A stretch of DNA of 64,000 nt from Tumebacillus algifaecis (GCF_002243515.1 NZ_CP022657.1:1479001-1543000); one strand, 5' to 3'; shown: positions 56,501 to 64,000, numbered from the stretch's first letter. Numbers and translations are program-made. The notes: generated from the sequence alone by a model not told the origin.

Positions 56501-56656
56501 GTCGTGCAACTGTTCCAATACCCGACCGTGCGCACGCTTGCCCAATTTATCTCAGGCAGTCAGGAGGAATCGGTCGTCGAGCAAGGCAAGAATCGTGCGG
56601 ATACCAGACAAGCTCTTCGCGAAAGGAGACAATCGCGGGCCAATCGGCGAAAATAG
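53507..56656 (+). CDS. NRPS module, C-A(Gly)-T, with long basic tail
   Basis: 1049 aa, AAGGAG 8 nt upstream. It starts directly at the condensation domain (GVYLFPLSYAQQRMWF), C with HHIISDGWS, then A (YTSGSTGKPKG) and T (Ser980 in LGGQSI). Pocket residues read D-I-L-Q-L-G-M-V-W-K, the code known for Gly. The tail (NRADTRQALRERRQSRANRRK) parallels that of the 35848 protein, and the two proteins share domain boundaries and start. Without TE, and located downstream of the TE gene, it is unlikely to act last: by analogy with the paralogue its tail should dock to a PKS N-terminus, possibly the PKS truncated at the left edge. Confidence 0.95.
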   Translation: MTSPGVYLFPLSYAQQRMWFLDKFVQDGAAYNITGAVRMRGHLDQQMLTDSLCAIALRHETLQTSFREVDGELMQVIDPAAGLQVPLIDLSGLPAVAREAEVQKRAREEARTPFDLEKAPLLRTTLLKLDDAEHVLLVTMHHIISDGWSMGVLMGEMRAYYRAFLHGQPDPLPELPIQYADYADWQKEYLASGVLEDQLSYWKQKLAGPLPVLDLPTDFARPAVQTLKGTFQEFQLSKEVVHSIKALSQREGVSIFMTLLSAFNVFLHRNTGQEDLIVGTPIANRTREEIEGLIGFFVNTLAIRTDLTGEPTFREVLGRVRDAAFEAYAHQDVPFERLVEEVSPERDLSRTPLFQVLFVLQNAPGGTAELPGLTLDTVQVDTGTSKFDLSLYLTEQEEGISGTVEYSTDLFQAETVARMMRHFENLLGAIAADPDAQIAALPLLDEEERTELLTAWNDTAVAYREDALIHQLFEEQTARTPDAVAVEFEAQTLSFRELDTRANLLATALQEQGIGAEHIVGVRMERSLEMMVALLGILKAGAAYLPLDPTYPEERLSFMVEDAGVQVVLTKEEVAAIPQQESVVPPTCPATADNAAYVIYTSGSTGKPKGVLVQHRNVVNFFTGMDARIGCGQGDAMAAVTSIGFDISVLELFWTLTRGCKVILLSETAILTGDLKPGATLLQGTPSLMSMLLANPDARKGLQSLEKILLGGEALPPTLAQEIKGELGARLFNMYGPTEATVWASVHEVQDEQGLIPLGGPIANTTLYILDKRLQPVPIGVAGELHIGGANITRGYLGRDELTAERFLPNPFGAGRLYKTGDLAAWRPDGTLKFLGRLDHQVKLRGFRIELGEIETALAQHPSVREAVVTALDNRVLTAYLVPEGEAPDSGELRHFLQEQLPEYMVPSLYLFLEKLPLTPNGKVDRNALPKPEGDRPELGTAYVAPSTDLEKRIAAIWQETLGVEKVGINDNFFELGGQSILIVNVHRRLTELGFQIAVVQLFQYPTVRTLAQFISGSQEESVVEQGKNRADTRQALRERRQSRANRRK

Positions 56657-56676
56657 AAGTCGAAGGAGGGGCTGTC

Positions 56677-57477
56677 GTGGAAACGAGCGATCAATTGCAT
56701 CTTGCCCTGCAGGAAATTGAAATTTGGGAACAGGAACAGAAGGATTTGTGGTTCTGGGAAAAGTTGGGCCGCTTGCCTTTTGTCATGTTGGACAAGCTGA
56801 CCCCGCGCTTTTTGAAAGAAAAAATGGGACAGGCGATCGATGAAATGATGTCCTATGTCGATACGGGTGGGAGTTACCTCATCCAGACGGATCGCATCGT
56901 CAAGCGCTTTGCCAAAATACGAGGGGAGTCGGTCACACAAGCGGAGATCGCAACGCTTCCGCTCGCCGCGATGGACGAGGTCGCAAACGAACTGCGCGCG
57001 TCTCGCTCCACGTTTGCTAAATGGCAGGGGGCGAGCACGGGGATCGGAGGCATCTTCACCTTGGCGATCGACATCCCGATGCTGCTCGGACTGTCCCTAA
57101 AAGTCCTACAGGAGATGGCCGTTTCTTACGGATACGACCCGAATGACAAAGCGGAGCGTCTGTTTATCATCAAGTGCCTGCAATTTTCCTCTTCTGACAT
57201 CGTCGGTAAACAGGCGATCTTGGAAGAGCTTGCCGCCTATAGCGATCCGGCGCAAAAAAGCGGTCAAATGTTCGCCCAGCTCCAAGGCTGGCGCGAAGTG
57301 GTCATCACTTTGACCGACAACATGGGGTGGAAAAAGCTGTTTCAGCTCATCCCGATCGCAGGCATCCTGTTTGGGGCGTTTCTGAACAAAAAAACGATTG
57401 AAGACGTCGCCGAAACGGGCAAGATGCTGTATAAGAAACGCAGAATTCTCGAGCGGCTACAAACGAACAACTCCTGA
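56677..57477 (+). CDS. EcsC family protein
   Basis: 266 aa from a GTG at 56677 with AAGGAGG 6 nt upstream, 20 nt after the NRPS stop; the frame is open to 56377 inside the NRPS gene, which I reject. WFWEKLGRLPFVMLDKLTP and the Gly/Leu-rich stretch STGIGGIFTLAIDIPMLLG match the EcsC family, whose members are found near ABC exporter genes and whose biochemical role is not settled. Hydrophobic stretches around residues 125-150 and 225-245 suggest membrane association. As the last gene of the NRPS operon it may be a passenger or have a trafficking or immunity role; no evidence decides. Confidence 0.85.
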   Translation: METSDQLHLALQEIEIWEQEQKDLWFWEKLGRLPFVMLDKLTPRFLKEKMGQAIDEMMSYVDTGGSYLIQTDRIVKRFAKIRGESVTQAEIATLPLAAMDEVANELRASRSTFAKWQGASTGIGGIFTLAIDIPMLLGLSLKVLQEMAVSYGYDPNDKAERLFIIKCLQFSSSDIVGKQAILEELAAYSDPAQKSGQMFAQLQGWREVVITLTDNMGWKKLFQLIPIAGILFGAFLNKKTIEDVAETGKMLYKKRRILERLQTNNS

Positions 57478-57482
57478 TCGAA

Positions 57483-57518
57483 AAAAGGGACGAAGAGTGA
57501 TCACTCTTCGTCCCTTTT
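57483..57518. terminator. Bidirectional terminator closing the NRPS operon
   Basis: An 18-bp perfect palindrome: AAAAGGGACGAAGAGTGA and its exact reverse complement (57501-57518), ending in TTTT. It separates the EcsC gene from the convergent CoA-transferase gene and marks the right end of the cluster. Confidence 0.9.
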
Positions 57519-57536
57519 GTATTGCAGAACTTAATG

Positions 57537-58820
57537 TTAGAGCAGATAGCCCATCTTCCGCGCTTGAAACGTCAATTCCTCACGAAATTTGGGGTGGGCG
57601 ATGCTGATCAAAGCACAGGTGCGTTCACGGATCGTCTTGCCTCGAAGCTTGGCGACACCATTTTCGGTGACGACGATGTCCACATCGTTTTTGGAATTGC
57701 TGATCGCTGAGCCCGGATACAGGGTGGGCACGATTTTGGAGATGGTCTCGTTTTTGGCGGTGGAGTGCAGGCAGATGATGCCGCGCCCATCTTTAGCCAT
57801 GCGCGCTCCCTGAGCAAAATCGGCCTGACCGCCGGTTGATGAGTAATAGCGGCCTCCGACCATTTCCGAGTTGCACTGGCCGAGGAAGTCTACTTCCACC
57901 GTCGCGTTGATGGAGACGAGTTGCTCGACCTGCGAGATGATGCGCACATCGTTCGTCCACGAAGCGGGCAGGAAGACCACATCTTTGTTCTCATGCAGAA
58001 AATCGTACAACTTGCGGCTGCCCAAGGCGAACGTCGTGGTCATCTGGCCGGGATAGATGCTTTTGTTGCTGCCGTTGATGACGCCAGCCATGCAAAGATC
58101 GACCACTTTGTCGGGCAGCATCTCCGTGAAGATGCCAAGGTTTTTATGACCGTGCAAGAAATTCATCACCGCGTTGGGAATCGCGCCGAAGCCGATCTGC
58201 AGGTTGTCGCCGTCGCGTATGATTTCGGCGATATGACGACCGATCATTTCATCATTTGCGGTGATGACAGGTTCGAGCAGCACGGGCAGTTCTACATGAT
58301 GTTCAACTAGTGCAGACACTTGTGAGAGATGGATTCTATTTTCGCCGTAGGTGCGCGGCATCTTTTCGTTCACTTCGAGCAGGATCAGTTTGGCATCCTC
58401 GATCAACGAACTGACATAGTCGGCATTGGTACCAATGGAAAAATAGCCATCCTCGTCCATCGGGGAGACGGTTGCCATCAGCACACGGTTTTTAGTGATC
58501 TGCTGAAGCTGTGCGGCCAAATCAGAAAAATGGTTGGGCAACAGATCGACCAGACCGTCGCGAAAGCCAGGGCGATCGCCCGAGCCGAGGAACAGAGAGA
58601 CCACTTGCAACCTTTCAGGAGCGATATCGAGCGGTGGCCGCATCGTCAGCATCTGATACAGGCGGTTGCCGAGCAATCCTTCGTGGCTTGGCAGTGCGTC
58701 GAGTAAAGCGGGCGGTTGACCTGCACAGAGTGGGATGAAGATATCGTCGCCCGACTCGATCAGCCGTACTGCCTGTTCTGGGGTGTGTAGTTTGCGTTTG
58801 TAATCACGAATGAGCGTCAT
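57537..58820 (-). CDS. Acetyl-CoA hydrolase/4-hydroxybutyrate CoA-transferase family protein
   Basis: 427 aa, about the length of butyryl-/4-hydroxybutyrate CoA-transferases. The family glutyl-thioester Glu should be in FTEMLPDKVVDL (after IGFGAIPNAVMNFL). GRYYSSTGGQADFAQGARM is the conserved C-terminal CoA-binding region. These enzymes move CoA between acyl donors and acetate; the exact acyl substrate cannot be told. AAGGAG 9 nt upstream of the ATG. It is the last of three - strand genes, but separated from the P1 peptidase by its own upstream terminator. Probably central metabolism, not part of the cluster. Confidence 0.9.
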   Translation of the reverse strand: MTLIRDYKRKLHTPEQAVRLIESGDDIFIPLCAGQPPALLDALPSHEGLLGNRLYQMLTMRPPLDIAPERLQVVSLFLGSGDRPGFRDGLVDLLPNHFSDLAAQLQQITKNRVLMATVSPMDEDGYFSIGTNADYVSSLIEDAKLILLEVNEKMPRTYGENRIHLSQVSALVEHHVELPVLLEPVITANDEMIGRHIAEIIRDGDNLQIGFGAIPNAVMNFLHGHKNLGIFTEMLPDKVVDLCMAGVINGSNKSIYPGQMTTTFALGSRKLYDFLHENKDVVFLPASWTNDVRIISQVEQLVSINATVEVDFLGQCNSEMVGGRYYSSTGGQADFAQGARMAKDGRGIICLHSTAKNETISKIVPTLYPGSAISNSKNDVDIVVTENGVAKLRGKTIRERTCALISIAHPKFREELTFQARKMGYLL

Positions 58821-58862
58821 AGTGATGTCTCCTTGAACTGATTGCTGATGGTAGCTTTACAC

Positions 58863-58893
58863 AAAGAAAAGAGCCTGATACACGATCAGTCTC
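58863..58893 (-). terminator. Intrinsic terminator of the peptidase/aminotransferase unit
   Basis: On the - strand GAGACTGAT (58893-58885) pairs with ATCAGGCTC (58879-58871) with one mismatch, followed by TTTTCTTT. The stem starts within the last codons and stop of the P1 peptidase gene. Confidence 0.6.
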
Positions 58894-59956
58894 TACTCTT
58901 TGCTTGTTTGATTATCGCGTCTAGATATTCGGACAGCCCTTTGCGCAGATGACCTTCGCGCCCGATCGTCGTCTTGGCTGCGGTCAGCGAATTTAAGATC
59001 GCTTCTTCGGAAGCCTCGGCAGTGGCGCGAAACGCCAGGTCGATCTCATTTTCGTTCAGCATTTGCAACGAGATCACCGCGGCGCTCTGCTCATGTTGCA
59101 CCCGATTTGCGGTGGTGAAGGCGATCACCACATCTCCGCTGCCATTGCCGATAAACGACCCGGTGCGAGTCATGCCTACTGTACAGCGCTTGCTGATCCG
59201 CTTCAACTGCCGCTCGGAAAGCGGCAAATCGGTGGCGAGAATGAAGATGATCGAGCCTTTATCCGGCTCGTCGATCGCTTCTGCACGCTGCATCTCGTCG
59301 AGCATCGCACCTGCAGGAATCCCCTGCAACAGGAAGTCTTGCTGTCGTCCAAAGTTGGACAGCACCAGCACCCCCAAGGTGTAGACGTTTCCGTCTAGCT
59401 CGATCAGGCGCGACGCGGAGCCGATACCGCCCTTCAATCCGTAACAGCTCATGCCAGTGCCTGCTCCGACGGCGCCTTCTGCAAAATCGGAGCCAGCGTC
59501 AGACAAGGCAACGCGGACGTGTTGTTCCTGCACATGCCGACCGCGAATGTCATTTAGGTACCCGTCGTTGCATTCGCACACCACCGGGTTGACCGTGCCA
59601 GTCGTCACACCGATCTCCGCATTCTGCTCCAGCATGTACGCGATCAGGGCATCGCTCACCTGACCGACCGATAAGGTGTTCGTCAGCAAAATTGGGGTTT
59701 CGATCGTGCCGAGTTCCTCGATCTGGATCGTCCCTGTCGTCTTGCCAAACCCGTTGATCACATGGGCGACGGCCAGCACCTTGTCTTGAAACAGATTGCC
59801 CCCGTGCGGCAAAATGGCTGTCACCCCGGTCTTGATCGGCCCGTCGTCGAGCGTACAGTGGCCAACTTGAACACCGGGTACGTCGGTGATCCGATTTCCC
59901 GCACCAGGGCGCAAAGAACCGATCACCACACCATAGTCACGAATTTTACTGCGCAC
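58886..59956 (-). CDS. P1 family peptidase (DmpA/BapA-like Ntn aminopeptidase)
   Basis: 356 aa, normal family length. Family motifs: ITDVPGVQVGH near the N-terminus, GTVNPVVCECND, CYGLKGGIGSASRL and GVLVLSNFG, the region where self-cleavage creates the N-terminal nucleophile; I do not assign the exact Ser. These are cytoplasmic autoprocessing aminopeptidases acting on D-Ala, beta-amino acid or short amide substrates. GTG start at 59956, right at the stop of the aminotransferase (5 nt between), with only GGGGTG as an upstream site, so translation is likely coupled. Pairing with a D-amino acid aminotransferase suggests use of D-amino acid peptides. Confidence 0.9.
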   Translation of the reverse strand: MRSKIRDYGVVIGSLRPGAGNRITDVPGVQVGHCTLDDGPIKTGVTAILPHGGNLFQDKVLAVAHVINGFGKTTGTIQIEELGTIETPILLTNTLSVGQVSDALIAYMLEQNAEIGVTTGTVNPVVCECNDGYLNDIRGRHVQEQHVRVALSDAGSDFAEGAVGAGTGMSCYGLKGGIGSASRLIELDGNVYTLGVLVLSNFGRQQDFLLQGIPAGAMLDEMQRAEAIDEPDKGSIIFILATDLPLSERQLKRISKRCTVGMTRTGSFIGNGSGDVVIAFTTANRVQHEQSAAVISLQMLNENEIDLAFRATAEASEEAILNSLTAAKTTIGREGHLRKGLSEYLDAIIKQAKSRD

Positions 59957-59961
59957 GGGAT

Positions 59962-60807
59962 TTACACCCCGATCCCTTGATATTTTGCGCGGTAGTTCTT
60001 GTGCAGGTCACGCGAGATGGTGCCTGGAATGCCTGCGCCGATCTGTTTGCCGTCGATCTCGACGATCGGCAGGACTTCCATGGAGGTCGAGCTCAAAAAC
60101 GCTTCATCGGCCGCCAACAGTTCATCCGGTCCAAACTCTTTTTCTTCCATAGGCACACCGATTTCTTTGGCGATCTCAAGTAGTGTCGCCCGCGTGATCC
60201 CGTGCAAGATGAAGCGATTGGCAGGAGGTGTGATCAGCACGCCGTCCTTGATCAGAAATACGTTGCAACTCGACCCTTCCAACACGATGCCGTCGCGTAC
60301 AAACACCGCCTCATAAAAACCGGCATCGGTCGCTTTCTGTTTCGCCACCACGTTCGGGAGCAGGTTGAGCGATTTGATATAGCAGTTTTTCCAGCGCTCA
60401 TCCTCGACCAGCGTCACCTGCACTCCCTTTTCACGCACAGTAGCGGGGAGGTCGGTCGCCGGGCGGATCGTCATCGTCGTTGAGGCGGGCACGTCAGGGA
60501 ACAGATGCACACGCTTGGCGATCCCGCGAGTCACTTGCAGATAGACGGACGCTTCCTGCAAACCAGTTTTCGCTAAGCCTTCTGCGATCAACGCTTCCAA
60601 CTCGTCGATCGAATAGTTCATCGTAAGCAGGATCGCTTCCGCACTTTTTTCTAGGCGAACCAAATGTTCGCGCATCTTAAAAGGCGTGCCTTGATAGACG
60701 CGAATCACTTCATAGACGCCATCTCCGAAGTTATGACCGCGCTCGTCGATCGGCAATACCGCTTGATCGACCGGAATCCACTCTCCATTGATAAAACCAA
60801 TCGCCAT
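59962..60807 (-). CDS. dat: D-amino acid aminotransferase
   Basis: 281 aa from the ATG at 60807 with AGGAGG 9 nt upstream; the frame is open 22 codons further but that extension has no site. PLP-Lys145 lies in CYIKSLNLLPNVVAK, the same position as in the Bacillus sp. YM-1 enzyme. YLQVTRGIAKRVHLFP and GSSCNVFLI are also diagnostic of D-alanine/D-glutamate transaminase over branched-chain transaminase. Cytoplasmic homodimer that interconverts D-Ala and D-Glu with their keto acids for cell-wall precursors. It could also supply D-amino acids to the NRPS lines, which have no epimerisation domains, but that is speculation. Confidence 0.93.
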   Translation of the reverse strand: MAIGFINGEWIPVDQAVLPIDERGHNFGDGVYEVIRVYQGTPFKMREHLVRLEKSAEAILLTMNYSIDELEALIAEGLAKTGLQEASVYLQVTRGIAKRVHLFPDVPASTTMTIRPATDLPATVREKGVQVTLVEDERWKNCYIKSLNLLPNVVAKQKATDAGFYEAVFVRDGIVLEGSSCNVFLIKDGVLITPPANRFILHGITRATLLEIAKEIGVPMEEKEFGPDELLAADEAFLSSTSMEVLPIVEIDGKQIGAGIPGTISRDLHKNYRAKYQGIGV

Positions 60808-60901
60808 TGTATTGAACCTCCTCATTGTTCTGCTACTGTACATTTTTCTTGGCATGAGGGTGAACTCCTGCATCTGGCGGTAAATTTCGAGCGGACTTTG
60901 C

Positions 60902-60930
60902 TTGACAAGATCGCTTTTTGTAAATTGATT
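60902..60930 (+). promoter_or_regulatory. Weak candidate promoter for the sensor kinase
   Basis: Perfect -35 TTGACA (60902-60907) with a 17-nt spacer, but the -10 (TTGATT) is poor. It lies about 100 nt upstream of the kinase ATG in the gap divergent from dat. Confidence 0.25.
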
Positions 60931-61027
60931 TGTTAAGGTTTGATTTGCTTTGTGAGGAGGTCTTCGTTTCCCACTTGTAGAATATGGGAGATGATCTGGA
61001 ACCTATTCATGCCTGGAGGAGAAGAAA

Positions 61028-62821
61028 ATGGAAGCGGCGCTCGAAATGTACAATCTGTCTCTGATCGCGCTGTCCGTTCTGATCGCGTGGTTCGCAGCTT
61101 ATGCGGTGATCGACCTGAGTGAAAGGGTTGCAGCAGCCCGCGGCACAGCGCGCCAGATGTGGATGTTGGCTGGAGCGGCGGCGATGGGCTTTGGTGTATG
61201 GACGATGCAATTGATCGGACTGTTGGCCTGGGTGAACACGACCGATTCCTATGAATTTTCGATGATCGGACTGTCGATGCTGGTATCGGTGGTCACCGCC
61301 TACGGGGTGCTCATGACCATAAAACGCCGTCGTGTCGTCACGAAAGGAGGCATCCTACTAGGTGCGATGCTGATGGGAGTGGGCATCATGGTCTCCAACA
61401 TGCTTGGCTTGCACGGCGTGCAGGCTGGCTACAGCATCGAATATTCTGCTATCGGAATCGGTGTTGTGCTGCTCTATGTGTTGCCAGTGTCGTATCTGGT
61501 CTTATCGTTTACCTTTTATGCTCCGAAGCGCAAGCGGATGGGCAGACGTCCACACAAAGTCATTTCGGCCGTGCTGCTCGGGCTTGCCACCACTTCGTTT
61601 CATTATGTGTCGATGCGCAGCGTGGCCGCCATCGAGGAATTGCCGAATCTGGAAGCGAACGCTCAAGGGGATTTGGTCCTGCTGTCGTTTTCGCTTGGCA
61701 TCGCGGCCATGCTGATTCAACTGCTCGTCCTGCTCGGAGCTTTGTACGACCGACGAATGGCGTTGCATAGCGCCAACATGACCGAGCAGCGATTTCGCTC
61801 GCTCTTCGCACACAACCCGTTCTTCGTCGCCTCGTTCGACCTCGACGGGAATGTGACCGACGTGAACGGGGCGGCCGAACTGCTGCTCGGGTACGAGCGT
61901 GCTGAACTGATGGGCAGGTCGTACCAAGCGATTTTGAACGGAGAGATGATGGGCGCGTTCAAGCGCTCACTACAGGGTGCAACACCGAGCTGTGATGTTG
62001 CCATTCCTCATCGCAGCGGCAGGCTGCTCAATCTGCGGGTGACCAATGTCCCGGTGATCGTCGATGGACGCATCGTCGGCGCCTATGTGATCGCACAAGA
62101 CATCACCGAGCACAAGCGCGCGGAAGAACTGTTGCATCGCTCCGACAAGCTGTCTGCCATCGGTCAATTGGCGGCAGGGATCGCGCATGAGATCCGCAAT
62201 CCGCTGACGGCGATCAAAGGATTCACTCAACTGCTCAAAGAAAAGGCGCAACGCGATGTTGAATATTACGATGTGATTCTCTCCGAACTGGATCGCGTCA
62301 ACCTGATCGTCGATGAATTTCTGTTTCTTTCCAAGCCGCAGTCTTCCAAATTTCGTCCGGTGCGCCTCGAACAGTTGCTCCAACTGATCGTCACGCTGTT
62401 GGAACCACAGGCGATCTTACATGATGTGCGCATCCAGACCCGTTTCCAACCGTTACCAGAGGCTGCGATCGAGGAGAACCAGATCAAGCAGGTCTTTATC
62501 AACCTGCTGAAAAATGCGATCGAGGCGATGCCCGCAGGTGGCGACCTGATCATCGAACTGTGGCCCGACGAGGACGACAATGCGCGCGTTCGCCTGATCG
62601 ACCAAGGATGTGGGATCACAGAGGAGCAGTTGCAAAAGATCGGCGACCCTTTTTTTACAACCAAAGAAAAAGGCACTGGGCTCGGCTTGATGGTCTCGTT
62701 CAAAATCATTGAAGATCACGGCGGACGTCTGGAGATCGAAAGCGAGATTGGGGTCGGCACCACGATTGACGTGCTGTTGCCTTTGACCCAGCAAACAGCA
62801 TTAAAACCGCAGGTCGTATGA
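61028..62821 (+). CDS. Membrane sensor histidine kinase, MHYT-PAS-HisKA-HATPase
   Basis: 597 aa, GGAGGAG 5 nt upstream. Seven hydrophobic segments (1-245) form an MHYT-type sensor. The third motif is recognisable (FHYVSMRS), but the first (WTMQLIG) and second (SNMLGL) have lost the His expected to bind metal. Then a PAS domain (~255-365; FRSLFAHNPFFVASFDLDG), HisKA with phospho-acceptor His387 in AGIAHEIRNPL, and HATPase with N-box NLLKNAIEAMPAGG, DQGCGI and TTKEKGTGLGL. The catalytic part resembles KinA-type sporulation kinases. No response regulator lies next to it, as is usual for Spo0F-feeding orphan kinases. Its terminator overlaps its own 3' end. Confidence 0.93.
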   Translation: MEAALEMYNLSLIALSVLIAWFAAYAVIDLSERVAAARGTARQMWMLAGAAAMGFGVWTMQLIGLLAWVNTTDSYEFSMIGLSMLVSVVTAYGVLMTIKRRRVVTKGGILLGAMLMGVGIMVSNMLGLHGVQAGYSIEYSAIGIGVVLLYVLPVSYLVLSFTFYAPKRKRMGRRPHKVISAVLLGLATTSFHYVSMRSVAAIEELPNLEANAQGDLVLLSFSLGIAAMLIQLLVLLGALYDRRMALHSANMTEQRFRSLFAHNPFFVASFDLDGNVTDVNGAAELLLGYERAELMGRSYQAILNGEMMGAFKRSLQGATPSCDVAIPHRSGRLLNLRVTNVPVIVDGRIVGAYVIAQDITEHKRAEELLHRSDKLSAIGQLAAGIAHEIRNPLTAIKGFTQLLKEKAQRDVEYYDVILSELDRVNLIVDEFLFLSKPQSSKFRPVRLEQLLQLIVTLLEPQAILHDVRIQTRFQPLPEAAIEENQIKQVFINLLKNAIEAMPAGGDLIIELWPDEDDNARVRLIDQGCGITEEQLQKIGDPFFTTKEKGTGLGLMVSFKIIEDHGGRLEIESEIGVGTTIDVLLPLTQQTALKPQVV

Positions 62822-62832
62822 TTTGCGGTTTT
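62803..62832 (+). terminator. Terminator overlapping the 3' end of the kinase gene
   Basis: AAAACCGCA (62803-62811) / TGCGGTTTT (62824-62832) with a further T; the left arm lies in the last codons of the kinase gene. Confidence 0.65.
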
Positions 62833-62969
62833 TGGCATGGGGAACTTGTCAAGAGAATGGATCTGACGAAACGATGCGATCACATCGCTATTTTCTTGCT
62901 GGTGGTCTCGACGCAAACGAACTATGATATGATGAAGAGAAGGAATACATAGAAAAGTGAGGGAAAATC

Positions 62970-64000
62970 ATGAAAAATTTGAGTCAAACGTGGAATCTGG
63001 AAACGTTCTTTGCTGGCGGTTCAGAGTCTCCGGAGCTTGTTGCCTACCTCGATCAATTGGAAGGGAACATCGAGGGGCTTGCGGGTCAGATTGCCACGCT
63101 CAGTGAATCGAATAACGTGGATGCATGGGGCTCTGTGCTGGCCGTTATGCAACAGGCTAACTCCGACCTGCGCTATGTGATGAGTTTCTCCGGCTGCCTG
63201 TTGGCACAGGATGTCAAAGACCAGCAGGCGAAGATCGTTCAGGGCCGCATCGCTAAACTGTCGGCGTCGCTGGGCGCTGCGATGACCGTGCTTGATAAGC
63301 AGATTCTCACCGTCGATGAGCAAGCATGGCAGGCGCTGTTGCAAGACGAGCGCGTGCAACCGATCTCGTTTTGGTTGATCGAGCGCCGTCAGAACGCATT
63401 CAGCAAAATGGCACCGGATCTGGAAGCGCTGGGTGGCGATCTCGCAGTCGATGGCTATCATGCATGGGGCAACCTGTACAACACGCTGATCGGCCGCATG
63501 TCGATCAAGGTGGAGAAAGACGGCGAAGTCAAGGAGCTGTCGATCGGCCAGGCACAAAACATGTACTCCGGCACTCCGGATCGCGAAGTGCGCAAAGCGG
63601 TGTTTGCGGCGTGGGAAGAAGCGTTTGCACAGAGCGAGGAGCTGTTTGCAGCCAACCTCAACCATCTCGGAGGCTTCCGCTGGGCGCTGTACAAATCGCG
63701 CGGCTGGGATTCGATCCTCAAAGAGCCGTGTGACATCAACCGCATGTCCCGCGCCACCCTCGATGTGATGTGGGATGTGATCGACAAGAACAAAGATACG
63801 TTTGTGCAATTCCTCGACCGCAAAGCGGAGCTGATCGGCGTTGACAAGTTGAGCTACTATGACCTGTATGCATCGACATCGACGGCGAAGACTTCTTATA
63901 CCTATGATGAAGGGGCGAACTTCATCGTCGAGCAGTTTGCAGAGTTCTCTCCCGATTTTGCAGCGTTCGCCAAGCGTGCATTTGAGCAGAGCTGGATCGA
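62970..64000 (+). CDS. M3 family oligoendopeptidase (PepF-like), 3' cut by window edge
   Basis: 343 complete codons are visible from the ATG at 62970 (GTGAGGG 6 nt upstream), and the frame is still open at the window end. The N-terminus WNLETFFAGGSESPEL and the segments VEKDGEVKELSIGQAQNMYSG (split), REVRKAVFAAWEEAF and YKSRGWDS are typical of the pepF/M3 subfamily in Bacillales. The zinc-binding HEXXH motif would lie beyond the window, so catalysis is not confirmed here. Members are cytoplasmic zinc peptidases cleaving oligopeptides. Not evidently linked to the cluster. Confidence 0.88.
   Translation, partial: MKNLSQTWNLETFFAGGSESPELVAYLDQLEGNIEGLAGQIATLSESNNVDAWGSVLAVMQQANSDLRYVMSFSGCLLAQDVKDQQAKIVQGRIAKLSASLGAAMTVLDKQILTVDEQAWQALLQDERVQPISFWLIERRQNAFSKMAPDLEALGGDLAVDGYHAWGNLYNTLIGRMSIKVEKDGEVKELSIGQAQNMYSGTPDREVRKAVFAAWEEAFAQSEELFAANLNHLGGFRWALYKSRGWDSILKEPCDINRMSRATLDVMWDVIDKNKDTFVQFLDRKAELIGVDKLSYYDLYASTSTAKTSYTYDEGANFIVEQFAEFSPDFAAFAKRAFEQSWI

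Noticed and set aside
5695-56656. Epimerisation domains or in-line methyltransferases in the NRPS proteins
   Set aside because: All NRPS proteins are built only from C, A, T (plus FAAL/ACP and TE). Lengths leave no room for E or MT domains.
1-64000. CRISPR array, tRNA or rRNA genes, intact insertion sequences, attachment sites
   Set aside because: No regularly spaced repeats, cloverleaf with CCA-end context, rRNA core sequence or transposase frame was seen. The only repeats are homologous NRPS/PKS domain segments.

Overview
This 64 kb window is dominated by a hybrid NRPS/PKS biosynthetic region from what looks like an endospore-forming Firmicute. The supporting signs are a GerA/GerB/GerC germinant receptor operon, Bacillus-type ribosome binding sites, a D-amino acid aminotransferase and a MHYT/PAS sensor kinase. 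The high-GC coding with strong AGGAGG sites would suit Tumebacillus/Alicyclobacillaceae, Brevibacillus or Paenibacillus; this is an inference, with no marker gene in the window.

Left NRPS/PKS block (1-12391, + strand): a 5'-cut PKS module (KS-AT-KR*-ACP), a stand-alone luciferase-like monooxygenase, and two C-A-T NRPS proteins, ending at a bidirectional terminator. Next is a class I lanthipeptide locus (12482-19302). lanB-lanT-lanC are overlapping genes on the - strand, read divergently from two tiny precursor genes on the + strand at 18991-19101 and 19143-19253. Both precursors are 36 aa, carry an FDLDVQ leader motif and align without gaps on an S27-C28...C32-D33 core. They are the least obvious content of the window.

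Middle (19482-26680): a type II thioesterase and a penicillin-acylase-type Ntn hydrolase with an N-terminal export/anchor segment (both +), then an AT-richer germinant receptor operon on the - strand in the order B-A-C.

Right NRPS/PKS block (27338-57477, + strand, small gaps throughout): FAAL-ACP-C-A-T-C-A-T; C-A-T; KS-AT-KR*-ACP; a discrete ACP and an FkbH-like glyceryl transferase/phosphatase; C-A-T-C-A-T-TE; an MFS exporter; C-A-T; and an EcsC-family protein. My reading of A-domain pocket residues gives Gln for the first module, Gly for the last NRPS, and an Ala-like code for the module before TE; the other four A domains I could not assign. No epimerisation domain is visible. Both PKS ketoreductase domains have lost the catalytic Ser and Tyr. 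FAAL lipo-initiation on a Gln module together with an exported acylase suggests an N-acyl prodrug that is deacylated outside the cytoplasm, as in pyoverdine maturation (PvdL/PvdQ).

Right flank (57537-64000): a CoA-transferase/hydrolase, a P1-family (DmpA-like) peptidase and a D-amino acid aminotransferase on the - strand, then a sensor histidine kinase and a 3'-cut M3 oligoendopeptidase on the + strand. These look like ordinary chromosomal genes and probably mark the cluster boundary near 57480. I saw no tRNA, rRNA, CRISPR array or intact insertion sequence.
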